This document shows, one piece after another, positions 16,247 through 20,308 of a DNA stretch of 20,308 bases; position 1 is the first letter of the stretch; every line of letters starts with the position of its first letter. The translations under genes and the position numbers were made by a program. Below the pieces are notes generated by a model that was given only the letters and a program-made list of their open reading frames with translations, did not search any database and was not told the DNA's origin. The stretch is from positions 1 through 20,308 of the IMG/VR virus record IMGVR_UViG_3300025896_000234, one strand, 5' to 3'. Origin of the DNA: a virus.

Positions 16247-17176
16247 ATGAATATGCCAATGAACTTCGGTCAAAAAATTGAAGAAAAATCAGGTGACATC
16301 ATTCCAAAGGATACGATCCTTTGGTGCATCCTCAACATCCGCGAAATCAAAAACTCAAGGGACACCCAGGGCCGGTATCTTGATATTGAGCTGACCGTTG
16401 CCGATGGGCAGCCATACGCTCGTCGCAAGCTGTGGGATAAAATTGCAGATCCGTTTGATTCCTTAAATTCGGAAGGATGGAGAACGATGGCATACGGCTC
16501 AATCCGCCGCATTCTTGAGGCTGTTCGCGGTGCTACGCCTGATAACCCAAATAGCTACAACCTCAGCCGCCTTGAGGATCTGCACGGCCTTGCCGTTCCT
16601 GTCCTGATTGGGGTTGAAAAGGGTAGTGCGCAATATCCAGATGAAAAAAACCGTGTCGAGTACATTTCCCCGCACAGCTCTGTGAAGAAAATTGTCGAGG
16701 CATGGCGTCTTTTGTCGTCCGGTGTGCACCAATACGGGAAGCCGGCCGCTCCTGCTACTGGAATTCCGTCCCAGGGCAGCATGTTTGCTGGAACAGCGTC
16801 CCCCCCGCCGGCCTCGTTCGTTGCCCCTCAATCCGCGGCTCCTGCTCAGCAGGCTGGCCCAGGTTGGTTGGCACCGGCCGGTAGCGCTCCTGCCGCAATG
16901 CAGACCCCGCAGGCACCCCAATTTGCAGCTCCGGCTGCAGCTGTGGGTTTTCAGCAGGGCCAGGCACCAGCCCCCATCCAACAGGACCAGCCGGCAGCTA
17001 TGGGCACTGTAAATGCGGCGCCCCCGCAACCTGCATTGACGACCACGGCCCCAGCTGCGCAGAATGTTGGAGCATTCCCTTCTAACCAACAGCCTGGTCA
17101 ACAACCTTGGCAGGCACCTCAGCAAGCCGGGATGCCGGCACAATTCCCTGTTTCCAATACACAAACAGGTCAATAA
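16247..17176 (+). CDS. DUF669-like single-strand DNA-binding protein with Pro/Ala/Gln-rich tail
   Basis: A 309-residue protein in two parts. Residues about 10-165 show an OB-like pattern as in DUF669 phage SSBs: KDTILWCILNIREIKNSRDTQGRYLDIELTVADGQPYARRKLWDKI, then helices (YGSIRRILEAVRG). The remaining 140 residues are a disordered tail of Pro, Ala and Gln with no charged tip, ending PVSNTQTGQ. That differs from bacterial SSBs, whose acidic tip recruits partners. AGGAG at about 16233 gives a good ribosome binding site. It probably coats single strands for the ATPase and for the helicase and nuclease downstream. A hairpin terminator follows its stop. Confidence 0.7.
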   Translation: MNMPMNFGQKIEEKSGDIIPKDTILWCILNIREIKNSRDTQGRYLDIELTVADGQPYARRKLWDKIADPFDSLNSEGWRTMAYGSIRRILEAVRGATPDNPNSYNLSRLEDLHGLAVPVLIGVEKGSAQYPDEKNRVEYISPHSSVKKIVEAWRLLSSGVHQYGKPAAPATGIPSQGSMFAGTASPPPASFVAPQSAAPAQQAGPGWLAPAGSAPAAMQTPQAPQFAAPAAAVGFQQGQAPAPIQQDQPAAMGTVNAAPPQPALTTTAPAAQNVGAFPSNQQPGQQPWQAPQQAGMPAQFPVSNTQTGQ

Positions 17177-17187
17177 GTAAAATACTG

Positions 17188-17216
17188 CACGGCGGAGTTT
17201 TCGCTCCGCCGTGTTT
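17188..17216 (+). terminator. Strong hairpin, likely terminator or attenuator
   Basis: A perfect 10-bp GC-rich stem, CACGGCGGAG (17188-17197) with CTCCGCCGTG (17204-17213), has a TTTTCG loop and a short TTTC tail. The U-run is weak, so read-through into the helicase gene is likely and it may lower rather than stop expression. It begins 12 bases after the SSB-like stop. Confidence 0.65.
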
Positions 17217-17227
17217 CATGTGAAACA
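17212..17227. promoter_or_regulatory. parS-like palindrome (TGTTTCATGTGAAACA)
   Basis: Sixteen bases that match the widely conserved chromosomal parS consensus TGTTTCACGTGAAACA at 15 of 16 positions; only the central C is a T. It is a 6-bp arm repeat (GTTTCA/TGAAAC) directly abutting the terminator stem. It could recruit host ParB. Alternatively it is a second hairpin of the terminator. Binding is not shown. Confidence 0.5.
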
Positions 17228-17252
17228 TTATTGAAATTCAGGAGTAAAGGCC

Positions 17253-19037
17253 ATGATGCTTAGAAAGCGTCAGCGTGAATACGTTGATAAATGCAATGCC
17301 GCATTACGGGAAAAGAAAAACACGCTGGGGATAGCGCCGACCGGCGCCGGCAAAACGATTATGATGGCCGCCATTGCTCTGGAAAATAAGCCAGATAGCC
17401 TTCCATCTTTGATTATTCAGCATCGCGATGAGCTGGTGAATCAGAACCGCGATAAATTCATCCAGTATGCCGGGATCCGCAATATCCGCCGCCCTATGAC
17501 CATTGATGCGTCCAGCAAGGCATGGGATCGCGCAGGAGGGGGCTGGAACTTCGCCATGATCCAAACCCTCGCCCAGAACATCGACAGCATGCCGCCCCTG
17601 GGATTGCTCGCTATCGACGAAGCGCACCACGCGGCCGCGCCCACCTACCTGCAGGTCATCACCCGGGCCAAACAGCTCAACCCGGACATCCTGATTTATG
17701 GAACAACAGCCACCCCCAATCGTGGCGATAAAAAGGCACTCAGGACCGTTTTCGATAATTGTGGCGATCAGATCCAGGTTGGTGAGCTGATTCGTGAGGG
17801 CCACCTGGTTCGGCCGCGCACCTTTGTTATGGACATTGGCGTGAATGATCAGCTGCGCTCTGTAAAGCGCACGGCGATAGACTTCGATATGAAAGAGGTC
17901 GAAAGCATCATGAACAAGTCCGTTCTGAATGATGCAATCGTTGAAAAATGGAAGGGTTTTACCACACCCAACGGGCAATACATAAACTGTTCCGATCGGC
18001 AGACGATTGTATTTTGCTCTACCGTTCAGCACGCCGTTGATGTTACGGCCGCATTCCAGGCCCATGGCGTAAAGGCCGAGAGCATTGATGGAAAGCTGGG
18101 CCTGAAGGCGCGCAGAGATATTCTCAGCAGATATGATCGCGGTGATATTCAGGTTTTAGTCAACGTTGCCGTCTTAACCGAGGGGTTTGACAACCAACCA
18201 ACCAGCTGTGTTTTGCTGCTAAGGCCGTCATCCTGGAAGTCTACCATGGTGCAGATGATTGGCCGTGGGCTGCGCAAGGTTGATTCTGAGCTCTATCCTG
18301 GCGTCGTTAAAGACGATTGCATAGTTCTTGATTTTGGCACCAGCTGCCTGACGCACGGATCCCTTGAGGACGAGCCTAACCTGGACGGCCGTGGGGTTAA
18401 AATGTGCCCTGAGTGCGATAGCACAGTGCCACAGAATGCGAAAGACTGTGCCATATGCGGACATGAATTCCCTGTGCTACCGCGTGATCCATCTTCTCCC
18501 AGCCTGGGCGGCGGCGGCGGTGAAGAAAAAAGCATTCTTGAAAATTTTGTAATGTCTGAAATAGACATTCTGCAAGATAGCCCGTTTAAATATGAAAGCT
18601 TCTATAATGGCAGGGTTATGCTTTGCTTTGGGTTTTCCTATTGGGCGGCCGTGATCCATTTTCAAGATGGCCGCTTCTACGCCATTGGCGCGGAAAGCAA
18701 GGATGAAAAATCTAAAGATTTTAAAATCCACATCCTGAATTCAAGTGATAGCTATCTGATAGCCCTGCAATCGGCCGATGACTATATGCGAACAAAGGGA
18801 AATAAAACTGATGCTCGCCGTGTTGCTCAATGGCTCTATGAGCCTCCGACTGTTAAGCAGCTAAACATTATCAATGGAGGATCTGGCGGTATTGAATCAT
18901 CTCCGGTGTTCTTTGCTGGGATGAGCAAGTACAGGGCATGCTGCGAGATTCAATTTAAGTTTTACGGAACAAGGATTCGGAAATCTATCGAGGGATTTAT
19001 TCATGCCACCGAAGAAAACAGGAAAAAATACGCATAA
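17253..19037 (+). CDS. Superfamily 2 DEAH helicase with zinc ribbon
   Basis: A 594-residue ATP-dependent helicase. Motif I PTGAGKT is at 29-35, motif II D122-E-A-H, motif III-like GTTATP at 150-155, a Gly-Phe-Asp segment (LTEGFDNQP) before motif V/VI, and motif VI QMIGRGLR ending at R341. A zinc ribbon follows with C385, C388, C399 and C402 (CPECDS...CAICGHEF). The last 170 residues are an added domain of unrecognised type. Such phage helicases remodel replication or recombination intermediates, and here it precedes a zinc-ribbon protein and a Cas4-like nuclease. AGGAG at 17240-17244 supports ATG 17253, though ATG 17256 is also possible. Its end overlaps the next gene by 35 bases. Confidence 0.9.
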   Translation: MMLRKRQREYVDKCNAALREKKNTLGIAPTGAGKTIMMAAIALENKPDSLPSLIIQHRDELVNQNRDKFIQYAGIRNIRRPMTIDASSKAWDRAGGGWNFAMIQTLAQNIDSMPPLGLLAIDEAHHAAAPTYLQVITRAKQLNPDILIYGTTATPNRGDKKALRTVFDNCGDQIQVGELIREGHLVRPRTFVMDIGVNDQLRSVKRTAIDFDMKEVESIMNKSVLNDAIVEKWKGFTTPNGQYINCSDRQTIVFCSTVQHAVDVTAAFQAHGVKAESIDGKLGLKARRDILSRYDRGDIQVLVNVAVLTEGFDNQPTSCVLLLRPSSWKSTMVQMIGRGLRKVDSELYPGVVKDDCIVLDFGTSCLTHGSLEDEPNLDGRGVKMCPECDSTVPQNAKDCAICGHEFPVLPRDPSSPSLGGGGGEEKSILENFVMSEIDILQDSPFKYESFYNGRVMLCFGFSYWAAVIHFQDGRFYAIGAESKDEKSKDFKIHILNSSDSYLIALQSADDYMRTKGNKTDARRVAQWLYEPPTVKQLNIINGGSGGIESSPVFFAGMSKYRACCEIQFKFYGTRIRKSIEGFIHATEENRKKYA

Positions 19038-19281
19038 GGATCTGACGGAAAGGTGCGCAATCACGGGGCAGGCGAAGTATCCAGGATCAATAACAAAAGC
19101 GGAGCAGGTTTATATTGAGACGTGCAAAAAATGCCTGACACACTATCCAGGCGGAATAAAGCTTAGAGGGTATGCCGGCATATACATATGCGACCACTGC
19201 GATGACAATTATTATGACCCAGAAATAACAGGAGAAGACGATGAGCGAAGGACAACCATTGAATTTTTTCCGCGCCGGTGA
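19003..19281 (+). CDS. Small zinc-ribbon protein
   Basis: A 92-residue protein with two Cys pairs, CKKC (about 41-44) and CDHC (about 63-66), 18 residues apart, which should bind one zinc. The start is basic (PPKKTGKNTHK) and the end acidic (EDDERR). It overlaps the helicase by 35 bases and the nuclease gene by 41. GAGGGA at about 18984 precedes ATG 19003. The tight overlap with both enzymes and the preserved Cys pattern argue that it is real. A role as a DNA-binding or protein-bridging accessory is inference. Confidence 0.6.
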   Translation: MPPKKTGKNTHKDLTERCAITGQAKYPGSITKAEQVYIETCKKCLTHYPGGIKLRGYAGIYICDHCDDNYYDPEITGEDDERRTTIEFFPRR

Positions 19282-20155
19282 TGTAAGCGCCAGCGTGAAA
19301 TTGACTGAAGAGGTGGCCATGTTCAGCCACCTTGACAAGAGCCTGGTTGCATCCAGGCAGGCTGAAGAGGCCAATCGGTATAAGGATCGGGCGAAATCCC
19401 TGGGCGCCGGCCGTGTGGGGCACCCTCTGGCGCCAACGCCCTGGGATCGCGGATGCGAGCGCGCTTTGTGGTTTGAAACAAAGCAATACGCAAGCGATCG
19501 TCCATTCTCACACAACCTTTACCGTATTTTCAGCATGGGGCATGCAGCTGAGGCCATCGTTGCAGAGAACATCAGGTTGGCAGGCTTTACCCTCCTGACA
19601 GAGGATGCGCAGGGAAACCAGTTTGGCTTCGCCATAGCGCACGCCCCCACCACCGGCCAGCCAAGAATGAAAGGGTTTTGTGATGGTGTTATTGTCGCAG
19701 GCCCTGAATCAATCGCCATTGGCGGCGATACCGTGGCTTTGAAATATCCGTTCTTGTGGGAAAATAAGGCCATCAATTCAAAAAAGTTTGCCAAGTTTGT
19801 TGCGGAAGGTGTTGAGCGTTCTCATCCTCACTACTATGGACAGATCCAGATTTACATGAATTTTTTCCAGCTGTATCAAAATCCAGCCCTTTTAACGGTC
19901 CTGGATAGGGAGAGCGGGGAGTTGCGGTGTGAATTCGTGCGCTTTAATCAAAGGCATTGCCAGGCGATCCTTGATCGCGCAGCACGCATCATTGAGGCAA
20001 AGGGTCCGCTGGTGCTCGACAGGGCGGCAGATGACTATACGAAAATTCCCTGCAAGTGGTGTGATTTCCGTAGCCACTGCGAAAAGGCAGAGCTGAATAG
20101 AAGTCAGGACACCGGCGAACAGCAAGCGCCGTCGTGGTTACAAAAACAAGATTGA
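19241..20155 (+). CDS. Cas4-like PD-(D/E)XK nuclease with Fe-S cluster
   Basis: A 304-residue RecB-family nuclease of the Cas4/AddB-like type. The motif I His is H101 (SMGHAAEAIV). Motif II Asp is D148 (KGFCDGV). Motif III is E174-N-K176 (LWENKA). The Gln motif is in YYGQIQIYM at about 197-205. One cysteine near the N-terminus (C72, GCERALW) and three at the C-terminus (C271, C274, C280 in PCKWCDFRSHC) make the 4Fe-4S set. It may resect DNA ends for the ATPase and SSB-like proteins of this operon. GGAGAAG precedes ATG 19241. There is no adjacent cas1/cas2, so it is a phage recombination enzyme rather than a CRISPR adaptation gene. Confidence 0.88.
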   Translation: MSEGQPLNFFRAGDVSASVKLTEEVAMFSHLDKSLVASRQAEEANRYKDRAKSLGAGRVGHPLAPTPWDRGCERALWFETKQYASDRPFSHNLYRIFSMGHAAEAIVAENIRLAGFTLLTEDAQGNQFGFAIAHAPTTGQPRMKGFCDGVIVAGPESIAIGGDTVALKYPFLWENKAINSKKFAKFVAEGVERSHPHYYGQIQIYMNFFQLYQNPALLTVLDRESGELRCEFVRFNQRHCQAILDRAARIIEAKGPLVLDRAADDYTKIPCKWCDFRSHCEKAELNRSQDTGEQQAPSWLQKQD

Positions 20156-20180
20156 TTACCGACAAAATGTAGGATATAAT
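20152..20180 (+). promoter_or_regulatory. Second operator-controlled promoter
   Basis: TTGATT (20152-20157), 17 bases, then the perfect -10 box TATAAT (20175-20180). The operator sits at the same offset in the spacer as in the early promoter at 14634. It begins inside the nuclease stop region and would fire the last partial gene with a leader of about 15 bases. Confidence 0.8.
20159..20173. promoter_or_regulatory. Operator copy 3 (CCGACAAAATGTAGG)
   Basis: Differs from the perfect palindrome by one base (T to G at position 3). Its place between -35 and -10 repeats the design of copy 2, so it is probably under the same repressor. Confidence 0.75.
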
Positions 20181-20201
20181 CTCAAACCCATGGAGAGAGC
20201 A

Positions 20202-20308
20202 ATGCGAGAAGTTTACGTCAATACAGTAATAATCACCAGTATCTGCATCAAGCCAGGTAAAAAATTTGCATTCGGGCTTATTTTTGAAACCAAGCCGCGC
20301 ACTGTTTT
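20202..20308 (+). CDS. Start of a phage gene cut by the window end
   Basis: An open frame from ATG 20202 to the window edge, 35 visible codons beginning MREVYVNTVIITSICIKPGKKF and continuing with FGLIFETKPR. GGAGAGAG at 20192-20199 is a strong ribosome binding site at a suitable distance. The fragment looks beta-rich and shows no recognisable motif. It is the first gene after the second operator-controlled promoter, so it begins a separate transcription unit of the early region. Confidence 0.6.
   Translation, partial: MREVYVNTVIITSICIKPGKKFAFGLIFETKPRTV

Noticed and set aside
16499-17173. A 224-codon open frame on the - strand opposite the SSB-like gene
   Set aside because: Its Arg/Cys-rich low-complexity sequence is what the Pro/Ala/Gln tail gives in antisense.
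17304-18065. A 253-codon open frame on the - strand opposite the helicase
   Set aside because: Shadow of a gene with all helicase motifs; no start signal.
19241-20155. Cas4-like gene as part of a CRISPR system
   Set aside because: No repeat array and no cas1 or cas2 near it. The neighbours are phage recombination genes.

Overview
The window is a stretch of a temperate podovirus-like phage genome or prophage (short-tailed, T7/P22-type tail and ejection genes) with a host that is probably proteobacterial. Base composition looks close to balanced. An alphaproteobacterial host is possible, but nothing in the window proves it. Coding density is very high. Most genes abut or overlap by a few bases, and no stretch over 300 bases lacks a gene. 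I saw no tRNA, rRNA, insertion sequence or CRISPR array.

Left part (1-13722, all + strand): a late, virion-building operon. It runs from the 3' end of a truncated gene with an acidic tail, through a gp11/gp4-like head-tail adaptor, a large tail tube/nozzle protein carrying a duplicated insertion domain, and a GNAT-like protein in the position of T7 gp13. Next come four putative internal virion (ejection) proteins and a 2130-residue polyvalent protein with a DdrB-type ParB-like domain, an HEFLH zincin motif and hydrophobic segments near the C-terminus. A small basic HTH protein closes the operon and begins inside the end of the giant gene in another frame.

Middle (13700-14680): a tyrosine integrase on the - strand, convergent with and overlapping the late operon by 23 bp. 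A roughly 100-bp divergent control region follows. It holds back-to-back promoters, each with a copy of the palindrome CCTACAAAATGTAGG. A third near-identical promoter-operator sits at 20152-20180, before the last partial gene. A perfect fourth copy lies inside a late gene at 6708-6722, just upstream of the giant gene.

Right part (14680-20308, + strand): an early DNA-metabolism operon. It encodes a Cro-like HTH protein, a coiled-coil phage protein, a Sak4/AAA-type recombination ATPase, a DUF669-like single-strand binding protein with a long Pro/Ala/Gln tail, an SF2 helicase with a zinc ribbon, a small zinc-ribbon protein and a Cas4-like Fe-S PD-(D/E)XK nuclease. Between the binding protein and the helicase lie a strong hairpin and a 16-bp palindrome that differs from the chromosomal parS consensus at one base. 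Working model: the small HTH protein or another repressor holds int, the early operon and a third transcription unit silent through one shared operator. The early genes then process and recombine phage DNA, and the late operon makes the tail and the ejection machinery.
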